Origin: Lepas anatifera
Taxonomy: Eukaryota; Arthropoda; Thecostraca; Lepadidae
Direction: 5' to 3'
NCBI GenBank assembly: GCA_034440635.1
Contig: JAOTON010001526.1
Location: 4,597,001 to 4,661,000 of the forward strand
Length of the DNA: 64,000 nucleotides
Part shown: positions 11,531 through 23,224 of the stretch, in pieces
How the letters are laid out: each line of letters opens with the position of its first letter
Position numbering within the stretch: the first letter of the stretch is position 1
Notes under the pieces: generated by a model
What the model was told of the DNA's origin: nothing
Seen by the model: only the letters and a program-made list of their open reading frames with translations
Database searches by the model: none
Made by a program: the position numbers and the translations under genes

Positions 11531-13500
11531 AGGCGCCTTTGGATAGCGTATGCGCCTCCTAGATAAAATAGGTGCCTGAAAAGGAAAATGAGCGCCCCAT
11601 TGGAATGTACAGGCTCCCCCTGTATAACATAGATGTCCCTTATCCATCTTCAGCTACCCTGGATTGGAGCAGCGCCCCTCAAGAGCAAAGGTGCCGCTGG
11701 ACAAAAAGGCGTCTCCGTATATCAAGGGCACTCCTAGATAATATATGCACCTCTCACACAGAAATAGGCACTTCAGGGAAAGTGAAAGGCGGCCTTTGGT
11801 TAGGGCGGCGCCCTTGGACAGCCTAGGCGCCCTTTGCATAAAGCGCCCTACAGATAGCATATGCGCCCTTGGATAGCAAAGGCGCCCCTGGACAGCAAAG
11901 TTAAACCTTCTTGAAATAGATTATCTGGACAGCATAGGCGGCCATGGATAAACTAGGCGTCTGAGAAAGAAAACAAGCGCTTCACCTGAGAGTACAGGCG
12001 CCCCCAGGATATCATAGGTGTCCCTTTCCATCTTCAGCTGCCCTACTGTCTATGGTTTGGCACACCTGTCCGACAGTCGCGCGCTCTGTTACAGGGCTCG
12101 AGCGCTCAATTTGAGCATGAACTGCCTTTAACCACATTTCATTAACCTATAACTGAAGGCTTAGTGCTCCATCGCTGCAACCGGGTGCCTTTTTCAGTAT
12201 GTGCGCCTCACTTCCGAGAACGTTGCCCTCACCAACCAGCAGTCCTCCCCGTTCAGCAGATGAGCGCCTCTTTTTGATAATTAGGCACTTTATTTCAGTG
12301 TTCGAGCGCCTTATTTCAGAATTTTTATTCTCCATCTATTTTGGGCTCCTCCTGGATTGCAGAGGCGCCCGCTCAAGTGCAAAGGCGCTCCTGGATAGAA
12401 AAGTGCGCCCTATGTTTGCAAAGGCGCTCCAAGATAGCATATGCGCCACTTAGATGGAAATAGGTAATCCAGGAAAGTAAAATGCTCCCTTTGGGTAGCA
12501 AGGGTGCCCCTTAACAGCGAAGGCAGCCCTAGATAACAAAGTTTCTCTGGACAGCATAGGTGCCCTTGGATAAACTGGTGCCCGGAAGAGGCAAATAGCG
12601 CCTTGCCGGAGACAAAAAGCACCCCAGGATAACGTAGGGGCATGTATTTCAATCATGTCTGTGATTGAAAAATACACCTAGAGAGCATATGCACCCCTGG
12701 ATAGAAAGACACCCCTGGGCAGTAACGGCGCCCCTGGAAAGCAATAGTGCGCCCCTGTGGAGAAAAAAGCCGCCTCCTGAATAACCTAGGCACCGCCCCC
12801 GAAATATCAGATGCCCGTGGATAGAACAGACTGCCTTGAATAAAACAGAGGCCCTGGAAAGCAAAGGCGCCCTTTGAGAGCATAAGCGTTCCTTAGCAAC
12901 AATATGGGCGCTACATGAGCTCAAGGTTCACGTGCACCTAAGCCCAATAATAGAGCAATCAATCGATGCCAAAGCACTCCTTAAAGCATAGGCGCCAAAC
13001 TTCCTAAGAAGTAAAGGCGCCTCTGGGTAGCAAAGGCGACCCTCGACAGTGGCGTAGGTATTCCTGAATAACAGCAGCGTCCCTTGATAAGAATAGCCCC
13101 AAGATGGCACAGGTACTCTGCTGATAGAAAAGCGCCCCTGAATATCAGAGGCACCCTCTGAATGAGGTGCCCATGGAGAGCATAAGGGCGCCCTATGTAT
13201 AGCAAATTGCCGCCCCCTAGATAGCCTAAGCGCCCTTTGCATAGGGTAGGCGCCACTTGGTAGTATAGGTTACCTTGAATAAAAATACGCCCCTCAATAC
13301 CAAGGTGAACCTGGATAAGAAAAAGCTCCCCTTGGGCACTGCGTATTAAAGGCACCCCCAGAACAGCAAAGATGCCCCTGGATAGCTAGGTCGCGTCCAT
13401 TGGGGAGCGAAGGCGCCCCTGGGTGGCACAGGTGCCTCATCGAAGCAAAGGCCCCTCCAGAGAGCATAGGTGTCCCTGATGAGCACAGTTACTCCTGGAC
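11531..13500. repeat. Decayed flank of the satellite array
   Basis: The same sub-repeat vocabulary (GATAGCAAAGGCGCCCCTGG, CATATGCGCC, GATAACATAGGTG) continues, but the 375-bp register is lost and units diverge progressively to about 13500. The interval 12060-12360 is the least repeat-like. This gradient of homogeneity from centre to edge is typical of arrays kept uniform only in their core. Confidence 0.75.
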
Positions 13501-13814
13501 AGCCCCTAAATGACGTTGCATAATGTTACGACACCTATTATAACGTATGCTATTACATCAAAGTTAAGGTTATTCAGTGTTTAGATCAAGGTCACGGGCC
13601 AAATTTAAAGGTCACTGGCCTGGATGATCAAGGCTTGATCAAAGTTCATTGGTAAGCTTGGGCGCAGCGTTAGTTATAGCGTAAATTAGACATAATATGT
13701 TGGGTTGTGCCGTAATAGGTCAATGACCTTGAAGGACCTTGACCCCACAATTTCAGACATTGTTTAGAGCCTTCCCTTTTGGCCTCAGCCCTGTTCTAGA
13801 GTATTCGCGCCCCG

Positions 13815-14615
13815 TTCCGGCCCGTTGGGGTGTGCTTGAACACCCCCTCGAGGTCTCCCAGTGGCAAGAAAAAGCGTCGGCGCGAAGCGACTCAGTACTT
13901 GTTAAACCTTATCATTGATCACTTCCGCAACTTTCCCTCAAAATTTAAGGTTGTGTCATCTCAGGTCAGGTCACCAGTACAGGTCAAGTGACCTCACCCC
14001 AAAAAATGTTTAAGTTGGCGTAAGTAAGAAAAGGGTGAATCTATCGAATTCAAACTTGTACCATATAATGGGCCCAAAAAGTACTAATAAATTTATTCCG
14101 GGATTTTTTCCATCGATGGCCTAGGGACAGGTACGAATCATGACCACTCCATTGAAAATGCATGGGGTAAAACGGAAATTTGCCGAACAATTGCTCTATG
14201 TCTGCAGACGCCGCTTGAAATACCTTCGGATTCCCCAAATTATAGTACCCTAGGCCTCTATATCGGTTCATGTTGCAAGTTTAGACATGTTACCTCTGAG
14301 AGTTCATCTGGGGCTTCCTGAGCAGGTTTTAAGACTTGGGTCAATGGCTTTGCAGGAAATGTTGATAAAACCCGTATTTTGATACCATTTTTTATTGTTA
14401 TTGTGAGTTGATTGATATGCATATTGACTATGCTAGGCTAGATGGTGGCCTTGACCTAACCTTAGGTCAGGTCATTTTTATGTTTTAACCTAGTATAGTC
14501 ACATTATACATTATTTAATGATTCGCCGTAACGAGAGGAAGCGAATTGTGCCTAAAATGATTCTAGCTCAACTCTGGCAGACGCTAGAGTATAGAGACAG
14601 AGACATGTTGTAAGC
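13815..14615. mobile_element. Remnant of a TTAA-type AGGTCA-rich element
   Basis: The sequence shares blocks with 18700-19260, 38270-38900 and 43960-44045: GTTGGGGTGTGCTTGAACAC-type stem, ACAGGTCAAGTGACC, CCATTGAAAATGCATGG and ATTCGCCGTAACGAGAGGAA. Neither end shows a clear TTAA, so it is a fragment. From 13500 to 13815 there are scattered GGTCA motifs but no definable element. Confidence 0.55.
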
Positions 14616-14619
14616 TTTG

Positions 14620-15370
14620 TCTCGGGGGAGGGACCCCAGCGCTGATCACGGGAAAAATCCCCGATGGTCCCCAGGGTCCCTCAGGGAGTCAGGAAATCTG
14701 GCGTGGGTGGAATCCGGTAGGAGGGATTTTGGGTCTCCAAAATCAGCTGAGGGGCCCGTGCTAGTTAAGGGGGCCCAGATAAGGGCCCCCAACGAGCTCA
14801 TTTGACCTCAGTGCCAACACAGGATTCTCAAGACCAGCGTGGGGTGCCTACCTCTTTAAACGGTTTCTAAATAAGCTCAGGGACTCAAAATTGACCCAGG
14901 GGTCCAATTTTCTATTCATGGGGCCCAGACACTCTGAGGGGACCCTGCAGAAGCTCAGAAGGCCCATAAAACTAATAGGGCCAGACTAGCTGGGTGCCTC
15001 GACGAACTATTGCCCAGATACGCACAACGGGCCCCAAACAAGCTGAAGGGATCTATATCAGTTAAACGAAAACGGTACCAACCCAGGGGACCCTGACCAG
15101 CTTAAGGGACACTAATCCAGCTTGGGGCTCAGAGCTCAGAGCTCCAACTTTTAGCTCAGTGGGCCCAGGACCTGTTGAGAGGGCCCTATATCAATAAAAG
15201 GGTCCCGAAAAGCTTAATAGGCTTCAGCGGCGACACATAGGTTTCAAGTTCAGTGTGAGGGCCTGGTTAACTAAAGCGGTCCCAGATTAGCTGAGGGGAC
15301 TCGATATAAACTCAGAGAAGTCACCAAAAACTCAGGGGCCCAGGCCCGCAGAGGTTCTGCGGCCTATGAG
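14620..15370. repeat. Degenerate minisatellite around AGCTCAGGGGCCC
   Basis: Units of about 25-35 bp carry variants of 'AGCTGAGGGGACTC' and 'AGCTCAGGGGCCC'. They are too divergent for a clean period. The same motif family recurs at 21250-21680. No coding potential is supported. Confidence 0.6.
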
Positions 15371-15696
15371 GCTCAGGTTAGCGTCAATCGGGTATTTCAG
15401 TATGGAGCCGTTAGCCAGGACAGCTGTGATAAGTGGAGGTGGTGGATACGACGCCTCAGTTTTCGCCATGACCGAAGATGACTGTATTATTTGCTCATCG
15501 TGCTTCAGATAGTGTCAGTGGGTGCTTTCAGCATTTTCTACCAAGGTACCAGTCGTTAGCTGGCCTGAAATATGCTTGATGGTAAACGTGAGCATGTCCT
15601 CACTAAGAGGAAGCTTTCATGAAAATAGGCATTTACAAATCCTTTTTTAAACCCGTTTTTCATTGACACTGACCGCCTTTTAGGTGGTAAATTGGC

Positions 15697-16210
15697 CAGT
15701 GGCGGAGCCAGGGGGGAGGGGGCAAAAAATGCATTCCCCAAACGGAAAAGCTCTGGACAAAACTATGTCTTCGCCCACCAAAGCGATCGACCTCCTTTTT
15801 CCCCTATTCCTTTTTAGTTTATGAGCAAGATTTTGGTGTTTCAACTCTCAATTTCAAACAGAACATAAGTTGATAAGATGTTCCCTGGCCTGTCCCCTCG
15901 AATCCCGAAATGTAAAAAAACACTGAAGATTATATATTCGGGCACAGCCCTTCATCAGAATCATGGAGTAAATATCAATAATTCTCACTTATAATATAGC
16001 CAGTCATAGTATAGCCAGCCTTGGATAGGGAGAAGTATCTCGAGCCCATAGTTTGTTCACCCCGTGACGTTTTTTTTAGCTTTTCGCCTCAAACCCAAAA
16101 TTCTACCGGCAAGTGATATTGGTAGCGCAGCTTTTTACTGCGTGACGTTTTTTTTTTGCTTTTCGACTTTGGTCTGCCCCTCCCAAACCGACCGGCTGGA
16201 TCCGCCACTG
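15697..16210. mobile_element. hAT-type element C nested in element B
   Basis: The ends CAGTGGCGGAGCCAGG and CTGGATCCGCCACTG are inverted, and a perfect 8-bp duplication AAATTGGC flanks them (15689-15696 and 16211-16218). The element is 514 bp and non-coding. It is the innermost member of a three-level nest. Confidence 0.9.
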
Positions 16211-16676
16211 AAATTGGCGCCCCTCAGGTTCGGCGCCCCCCAGGTTCGGCGCCCTCCGAGCCTGGGCCCCCTTAACGAAATCCTAGATCCGTCACTGGTT
16301 CCGAAACATATGTTTCTTAAAACAAACTCACTGCATTCTCTGGAGCAGTTAGAACCGTATTTTTGTAACCAGAAGGTAGCAAACATCCCAAGCTTCACGT
16401 TAGTATACGTTGTTTATAGATGGCGAGGTGTGAGCACCTGTTATTAACGTTTCAGATCACGCTATTATTTCCGGCCAGATACCCGTATTTAGCGAGGCAG
16501 AAAAAGTTTCAAGTTTCAGCTCTTGTGAAACCAATGTGGTACGCTAGAGGAAGAAAATAATGATGGTTTGCCGGGTTCCAAACAATGCTCAAACGCATCG
16601 CATGCATTTGATACCAATTCTAGAAAGTCATTTTTGGCATTTTCGTCCCGTTTTTTAGGCCCGCCGCATCACTGTG

Positions 16677-17462
16677 CAGCGGTCGTTTCCACGAGAGGCA
16701 GTGTTTCGGCCTCAGCTACAGTATAAACGCGATAATAAAACATGAAATGTCTTCACGCAGGCTTTTAAAACTGCATACCATCAAGCCGAAAATCCTTAGA
16801 AAGAAACACAGGAACATTTAAAGGATATGTTATCATGGCTTATATGCTTGATTTCGGGTGCGTGGTCGCCCCCAAATAGCTATAAATTCACACCACCCCT
16901 GAATTTAAATGGATTCAGGTAAAAATCAAGCTATCAAGTACTTTCTTTTTTGTGATTCTTTTTCATCTCGCTGCCTAGTTTTCTCATAGCCATTGACTGA
17001 CCAATTTTTTTCTTCGTTTTATGAGTTTCTTATTTAACCCTGAAACACTTTAATCCACTAATACCAACTTTAGAGTACCCAAGTTTCTCTCGAATGTTAC
17101 TAGTTCTACTATTCTTTTCGGGAGAGACTTGGGGAAATACTCAGTAAACAACTTTTGTTATCATTTGTAAAGCAAAGTATAAATGGAGCGGGGAGTGGTG
17201 CGACCTTCAAGTAAGATATTAACATACATGTCCCAAATTTACAACTGGAAAATTTGTAGTTTGGTCGCATGGGTACGGAAGGGCACTCCTGCCTACCTTT
17301 TAAATGGGTAGTGGGTTAAAAAAGGGTCAGAAACAGAAACATCCAAAAGCAGTATCGACAGCACTGAATATCACAATTATGTTTCAAGCTGCCTAGGCTG
17401 GAGCAGCCAAAATATCATCGTCTGAAATATGTTTAACTCGCGTTTTATCTGCTGAATGGCAG
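16677..17462 (+). other. Intron upstream of SMYD4-like exon 1
   Basis: This is A/T-rich sequence with no supported gene or repeat. It ends in the acceptor gaatggcag at 17454-17462. The acceptor implies at least one further upstream exon of the gene, not recognised in 1-17400. Confidence 0.5.
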
Positions 17463-17602
17463 ATATGACCCCGAGGATTACGCCACGGTGAACAGACTGG
17501 TCAGCCACGCCTCCAGCAAGTCTGAACTGGCCGTCTTCCCGGCCGCCCTGATGGCCATCTTCATGCTGCGCTGCCTGGAGTTTCAGGGCTACTTCGGTGC
17601 TG
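17463..17602 (+). CDS. SMYD4: SMYD4-like methyltransferase, first recognised exon
   Basis: This exon encodes about 46 residues from YDPEDYATVNRLVSH to LEFQGYFGAG. The pattern D-x-x-x-Y-x-T-V-x-x-L-V followed by an 'LMAIFMLRCLE' helix is the part of SMYD4-type proteins that lies inside the split SET domain, upstream of the catalytic segment. The exon is bounded by cag at 17460-17462 and a strong donor gtgagt at 17603. It ends in phase 1, and the last base G plus the first two bases AG of the next exon make one codon, so the join with 37585 is consistent. The region is GC-rich compared with the surrounding intron. The MYND zinc-finger exon expected upstream was not found and is probably before the window. 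Confidence 0.8.
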
Positions 17603-18676
17603 GTGAGTTGCTGAGTGCCGAACAGCCGCTTGACATACATTTTACTGGCGACGAAATTGGGGGGGCACTCTGCCCCCTTAAATCAGAAATACTAACACTA
17701 ATCTAATGGCGTTGGCTGGAAAGAAATGGGTTGAAATGTCCATGGTGCCGCTCCCCCTTAAATTCGGACGTTTCACCGTTACTGCCCTCAATACATGGAC
17801 ATTTCTCCTAGTCGTAGTTATCCAAGGCTATTTAGCCGGAACTATGGATTGTATTCAACGAAATTTTTACTGATGGTTAAGAAAACCACGGCGTGTGTGT
17901 ACAGTACACCCTGTTGGGTGTCCATTCCTGCCATCAGATATCAGAGGCATATTTTTTGGATAACCTGGTGACGGGCGTGAGCCAAAAATTTCAGGATCTG
18001 AAGCGACAATTTCTTAATCTAGGAAGTAGGTGGGGCATTCCACGGAATTTCAGCACACCGGATGGTCGATTTTACACCCTCATGTCTAGTGTTTTCTTCA
18101 GGATTTGTCAATGGGGTTAATGGCAGCCCAGAACCCTTTGTCAAATTTTTAGGTCGCCAGGTGCAACAGTTCATGAGTTATACCCTCTGTAAATTTTACA
18201 CTTTTTCGACCCAGCACTGTCTTGTATGGCTATTGTATTCCATTAAAAAATGATAAATGTGCAACACTATGTATCAAAATGCTTGGAATGTGTCAATAAA
18301 AGAAACGGTGACAGTTTTGAAAAGCAATTACCGGAAAAGGTTGCAATTATTTAAAAAATGCTGTTTTAAAAATATTTTTTGCGACGTGGATTTGAAAACA
18401 GACATCCGCACGTTAAAGAGCTTGTTTCAAAGTATTGAGATCAATATAAGAAATCGTTGGCATTTGCTTCTAAACACAAAACAAACAGAATATATGGCGA
18501 GTGCGCCCCGTTGGCGCACCTTGCGCGGTGCGCACGGCACGTTTCCTTCTCCTTATACCTCTCACGCCATGACCTTGACCTGAATATAATCGCCGATGGA
18601 GCAAGGATGTTGACAGAAGACCTTTTTCAATTATGTCGTCTTTTTACTGCTTGCTGAAACGCCAGGAATTGCTGTT
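17603..18676 (+). other. Start of intron 1, no gene seen
   Basis: The first kilobase of a roughly 20-kb intron. I see no repeat with definable ends and no coding potential. Confidence 0.5.
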
Positions 18677-18680
18677 TTAA

Positions 18681-19527
18681 CACGCGCATTGACGGGAGGC
18701 GGGTACTGGGGGCGGGTACCCACCCCCCTCGGGTTTTTCGGAGATGGCAGAAAAGCGGCGGCGCGTAGCGCCGCTGTACTTGGCATACCTTTTTCCCTCA
18801 TCATTTTTACACCTTTTGTGAAAATTTTGAGGCTAGGTCATCTCAGGTCAGGTCACCAGTACAGGTCAAGTGACCCGACCTAAAAAAAGTTTAGGATAGC
18901 ATAAGTCGGAGCAGGGTGAACTTATCCGATTGAAACTCATATCACATAATGGCCCCACCGAGTTCTCTAAAATATGTTCCGGTATTTTTGATATCGATGA
19001 CCTAAGGTCAGGTACGAGGCATGACCTCTCCTTTGGAAATACATGGGAAAAATGGTCTTTACTGAATAACTCAGTAACGGATGGTGATAGGGCGTTTATT
19101 TTAGTTGAATTAGACTTGCCTTGGCTTTGCGGTTCTAATGATAAGCATTTTGTATAATTTGACCCTGACCTGACCTCAGGTCAGGTCAAATACTTGATTT
19201 GACCTAGCATGGTCAAATTATATATCATTCGATTCGGGTTGCTGCGAGGATTCATAAGTTTAAGTAGTTTTGCTCTATCTTTACTTGTTCAGATGTAATG
19301 CCCGAAAAACTTAATTTACATGTTATCCCTACGAAGGCATGTTTTGACCTCTCGTGACCTCAAATGTGACCTGTAAAAAATGGTTCAAATATTTTCGATG
19401 GAGAAGTGGATGGGCTACCCAACGTCGTTTATCGTTTTTCGCTACCTACCGTGATTCCCGAGATCTTAGGGGGGCTGGTACCCCCTCGTCAAAGCGAAGG
19501 TGGCTCAGACCCCCGTCAATGCGCGCG
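18681..19527. mobile_element. TTAA-type MITE rich in AGGTCA (copy 1)
   Basis: TTAA at 18677-18680 and 19528-19531 flank inverted ends CACGCGCATTGACGGG and CGCGCGCATTGACGGG. Just inside lie GC-rich stem-forming tracts, and the interior has clustered AGGTCA/TGACCT motifs (18835-18880, 19000-19040, 19160-19205). TTAA target use fits piggyBac or Kolobok elements. No transposase is encoded. Confidence 0.85.
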
Positions 19528-19531
19528 TTAA

Positions 19532-20768
19532 AACTCGAAATATGAAGATGAGTTCAATCAATAATTTAGTAAAACGTGTGTCTTTGGCGTTTTTTTTTTA
19601 ACTGACAGGGGGTGTGAAAGAAAATACCTCAGAGAAATCAGATCAAAAAATAAAAACCGTGGTTATTTACTTCTAAGCATTAAAACCAACGACATATACC
19701 ATGGGTAAGCCCTGTTTGCTCACCCACGGTTAGTAGAGACACTAGGTTGCGCCACTTCAGAACTGAATGTTAAATTTCATTTGAATATCCTCCTCAGATT
19801 AGTTTTTGGACTTAAAATAGAGTTTTGAAAGTCAAAATATTACTTTTATGGGAAAACGCTGTATTAATATAGGTTCCTTTTGGAAATGAAATGGGTGATG
19901 GGAATTAATATCATCCAAATCCAGCAAAGAATTATATCCTCAACCTCTGTAAAACTATTTTTTCCCAATTATGAATTTCAATAATAGCGTATATTAACTA
20001 AACTGTTGTATTGATACAGGTTCCCTTTAAATAGTTATTTTCTAAACTTTTTAAAGCCATTATTTTGCTCTTTGTTTACCTTCGGAGCGCGGGAAGCTTC
20101 CGCATGTTAATTCGCCGCGTCTCAGCGCGCACAGTGGTCGGAATTTTTTTGTTATTGAGAGAACGTGAAGCATTTATTTGGACTGCTGCATTTTGAAAGA
20201 AGAGCAAGTACGGTCGCCCCAGATGGCGAAACATTAAACCCCCTCTCCCCCGCCGCCCGAGGCCCCCGACCAGCACCGGCAGCAGGCACCCAAGGTCCAG
20301 GCACGGGAGATGCCAACCATATCACCATCCACGCTCCAGCGCCATCCAGCCAACACGTTAAACTAATTCAAGCTAAACAAACGTATGCCTGCATGTAGTG
20401 CCAGGGTCACAACCACCGCGATGCAGCCTCCAACGTCAGCGCTGAATGAAAACGTTATGAAAACATAATAGTATGCCTGTCCCCATCCCCACGCCGGCTC
20501 CCAAGTTGAGTTCATTAAAAAAGTCGGTCCCGCCACGGCAGTCGGCGGGGCCAGGGATGCCCGGCAGGGGGCAGAGCTGAGAAGTGTCGACCCATCCCAG
20601 CGATGCCCCCAGCCAACGCAGCCCCGACACCCTCCAACAATATTTCAATAATAGGGTTCGGCCGACACCCACATCCAAAGAAGGTTCCAGTTCACGGGAC
20701 AGCTTCAAAACGCCGGGAAGGCTGCCACATCACAGCCAATCACTTATCACCCCGCCTAACGGCGTGTT
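19532..20768. other. Intron 1 sequence without recognised features
   Basis: 19550-20090 is A/T-rich. 20220-20700 is C-rich and Pro/Ala-coding in some frames, but without splice signals, conservation cues or a domain. I do not call a gene here. Confidence 0.5.
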
Positions 20769-20907
20769 CCAGCGCCTCCTCTAACTTCCTCCAACCTCCT
20801 CCCAGAAGAGTAGAATACCCTGGTCTAGTTTTCTATTGGACGGTAGAGTTCAGTAGAGACTTCTACCTCTTCTGGGTCAGTTTGAAGGAAGTTAGAGGAG
20901 GTGCTGG
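20769..20907. repeat. Small inverted-repeat (foldback) element
   Basis: The arms 20769-20816 and about 20862-20907 are imperfect reverse complements (outer block CCAGCGCCTCCTCTAACTTCC; inner block CCCAGAAGAG). No target duplication is obvious. A MITE origin is inferred. Confidence 0.7.
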
Positions 20908-21249
20908 ACCAAGCCCCAAGCCTTCACCCCTGGCGGCCAAAGACGGAAACAATTGGCCACTCACTCCATAGTAAGATCAGCTCACTCCAGCGGCGGCACC
21001 CGAAATCAGCGCGCCCCCGTCGCGGCGACCGAGGCCAACACATCACAGCTGTCCGTACAGCAGTATGAATGAATACATCTTTACAATCGAACCGTATCAA
21101 TCCCTAACGGGAATGCTTAGTCATCTTTAATCACATGGGGCACGCCCCCGGTCCCCCCGGGCGCAGAAGATAGGGCAGGCTATACTGCCACCCCACAATC
21201 GATCACTCATTAGCCAGCCTAACATCTCACCCCTGGCGGCCCCTTTCAG

Positions 21250-21680
21250 AACAGTCCAGGGTTTCAATTAAAGCTTATAACCCAATTTCAAAGCAGGGGC
21301 CCTATTCCTGTGCAGGGGCCTCAGATAAGTTTAGGGTCTTCAGTGCATCACAGGGGATCCAGATTAGCTCAAGGAACAATATTAACTTTACGGTCCCAGC
21401 TCAGCTCAGGGGCCCCCAGGTCAGTGGATATAGGTTCTGGCCAACTCACGGGGCCCGTTCAAGGTCACGGCTCCTAGCTCAGTTTAGGCATCCTAGAACA
21501 GTTCATGCTGCTCAAACCATCTCAGGGGCGCTCAGTTCAGCTCAAAGAGCCCAAATTAGCTAGTATGGTATCAGAGGCCAGTTCAGGGGCCCCGAGAAGC
21601 TCAGGGGACCTTAAAATCAACTCATAGGACCTCAACTTAGTTTAGGGGCACAGGTAAGTTTAACGGGGTTCCGGGGGTTC
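21250..21680. repeat. Degenerate AGCTCAGGGGCCC minisatellite (second locus)
   Basis: Units of about 25-35 bp with GCTCAGGGG.CCC cores resemble those at 14620-15370. The intervening 20908-21249 shows nothing definable. Confidence 0.55.
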
Positions 21681-21863
21681 CTATCGGACCAGTTTGAGTT
21701 TCTCGCTTGATATTACAGTTGTTGATATTCTTACCTCCGTTGCGGGGGGCCCATCACAGAAAAGTGGGGGCAGTGGCCCCCTGTCCCCCCCGGTTCCTAC
21801 GCCTATGCTCAGAACCATAGGTGAGGGAGCCTCCGAGGCCCCCTCCTCAAGTGCGCGTGTTAA

Positions 21864-22769
21864 CACCCGCACTGGAGAGGGGTCTGGCACTAACGCGCAC
21901 TGGAGGGGGCCTGGTAGGCCCCCTAAGATCTCGGAAACTAAGAAGTGTAGAGAAACCCCATTTGGCAGGTGGGTGGGGGCCATAGTGATCTACATCATGA
22001 CCAATTCTTATTGACCTAGGTAAATGTGTTCAAGGTCGAACGAGGTCATAAAGGTCAAATCTTGGCCATGCTGGGGACCAATTGGTAAATGCCGTGATTA
22101 TGCGGAAAAATGGCGGGAATAAGCTAAAAACGGACCAGGTTCATATAGAGAAGGTGCCAAAGAGCCTTCCCTACAATTTTGGGTCAAGGTCATTCAAGGT
22201 CATTGACTTTTAAGGTCACAATATGGTACACTAATTATAATGTACACTTTGACTAACACTATAGCCACTGTTTGGCAGGAAATATGGATTGACCTTTCCC
22301 AATGACCTTTGACCTTGATCTTTGACCTTGAAATTTGTAATGGGGTACCTTATCGATGACGTCATAACATAATATACGTCCGACCGGGTAACGCCATTTG
22401 ATCGGAAGCACTGTGGTCAGTGACCTTGAAAGTGCATATATGACCTTGACCTGTGACCTTTTACATTGACCTTGACCTTCATGTGAGGTGACCTTGACAT
22501 ATAATATGGCGTTATGACTTCACGACTCGGTCTCCAATGCAAGCTAACTCTGGTCCGACCGCACGACTACGGCGATCTGAAAATGCAGGTCTGACTTTGA
22601 AAGCATATAAGTCCAAAAATTTCGACTGATTTACAAAAATCTTCACCAATCAACGTGCTATTGAATGCTTTTAAACGTGGCAAAGTATCGTGTTTCGGCT
22701 ACGAGCGGTTCTCTGGCCACCTCGGAAAAATAGGTGGGGGGGCCTCCGAGGCCCCCTCCAGTGTGCGTG
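21864..22769. mobile_element. TTAA-type MITE rich in AGGTCA (copy 2)
   Basis: TTAA at 21860-21863 and 22770-22773 flank inverted ends CACCCGCACTGGAGAGGGG and CACGCACACTGGAGGGGGC. I count 18 AGGTCA/TGACCT-type hexamers between about 22012 and 22500, many in runs such as TGACCTTTGACCTTGA. A partial, similarly organised tract (21690-21859) abuts its left end and shares the sequence GTGCGCGTGTTAA, as if two related copies were joined. Confidence 0.85.
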
Positions 22770-22773
22770 TTAA

Positions 22774-23224
22774 GCAAATGAATTGACCTAACCCCTAACG
22801 ACCTGGTCAGGTGTGCTGGCTCCGCATGCAGAAGGACATACCCAGCCTCTTCTCAGACTAATCGTCTAATCGGGCTAAAAAAATACATATTGCCATTCGG
22901 AGCGCCTGAGTGAAATGAGTTTGTGAGCTGCTTACCATTTGCTACCCTCGTTAAAATTGGTGTCCCCAGAAGTCACAAAAGGTCACGTTGAATATTCGCA
23001 TGATAATATGAGTTTCTTTCATGTATTCAGACGGCAGAAAGATCAAGACAGTAGTTTTTATTAGTGTGACCCTCTCATCATAGCATGTCGAATCATGTGC
23101 AATATGAGCATGGTTTATGCATAGATGACCTTGACCAAGGGTGATTCTGAGTAAGGTTAAGAAAACCTATGAGCTTACAATGAAGATAATGTGCATAAAG
23201 GCGAGCAATACGACATGAGAAGTG
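22774..23224. other. Intron 1 sequence without recognised features
   Basis: Unremarkable A/T-rich sequence with a few GGTCA motifs at 22980-23135. Confidence 0.5.

Larger units (their letters stand above)
7372..16297. mobile_element. hAT-like element B containing a satellite array
   Basis: The inverted ends are CAGTGACGGATCCAAG at 7372 and its imperfect complement, CCTAGATCCGTCACTG, at 16297. They are flanked by a perfect 8-bp duplication GTTCCGAA (7364-7371 and 16298-16305). Removing the element restores a sequence that aligns with the paralogous uninterrupted element near 33715-33800, so the insertion is well supported. The interior holds a hairpin, about 6 kb of 375-bp satellite, AGGTCA-rich remnants, a degenerate minisatellite and a nested hAT-type element (15697-16210). 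No transposase is visible; it must have been moved in trans. Confidence 0.85.
5512..16676. mobile_element. hAT-like element A, carrying nested insertions
   Basis: Matching inverted ends of about 35 bp start CACAGTGATGC and share the block AACGGGACGAAA (5512-5548 and, inverted, 16640-16676). Without the 7372-16305 insertion the remainder is about 2.2 kb. It aligns in its left part (5550-5620) and right part (7320-7371 joined to 16298-16660) with the paralogous element at 32422-34147. No convincing target duplication flanks it, so its outer borders are slightly uncertain. I find no transposase frame. Confidence 0.65.

Noticed and set aside
7867..11860. Several long frames on both strands through the satellite
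   Set aside because: They arise because the monomer length (375 bp) is divisible by three and GGCGCC units lack stops in some frames. Units of 394 bp break the frame, and the translations show no domain.
20165..20971. Pro/Ala-rich frames as a possible host exon
   Set aside because: There are no matching splice signals, no domain, and open frames occur on both strands because of C-rich composition.
22012..22510. AGGTCA clusters as a proven nuclear receptor response element
   Set aside because: They lie inside a TTAA-flanked mobile element and recur in other copies, so regulatory function is only a hypothesis.
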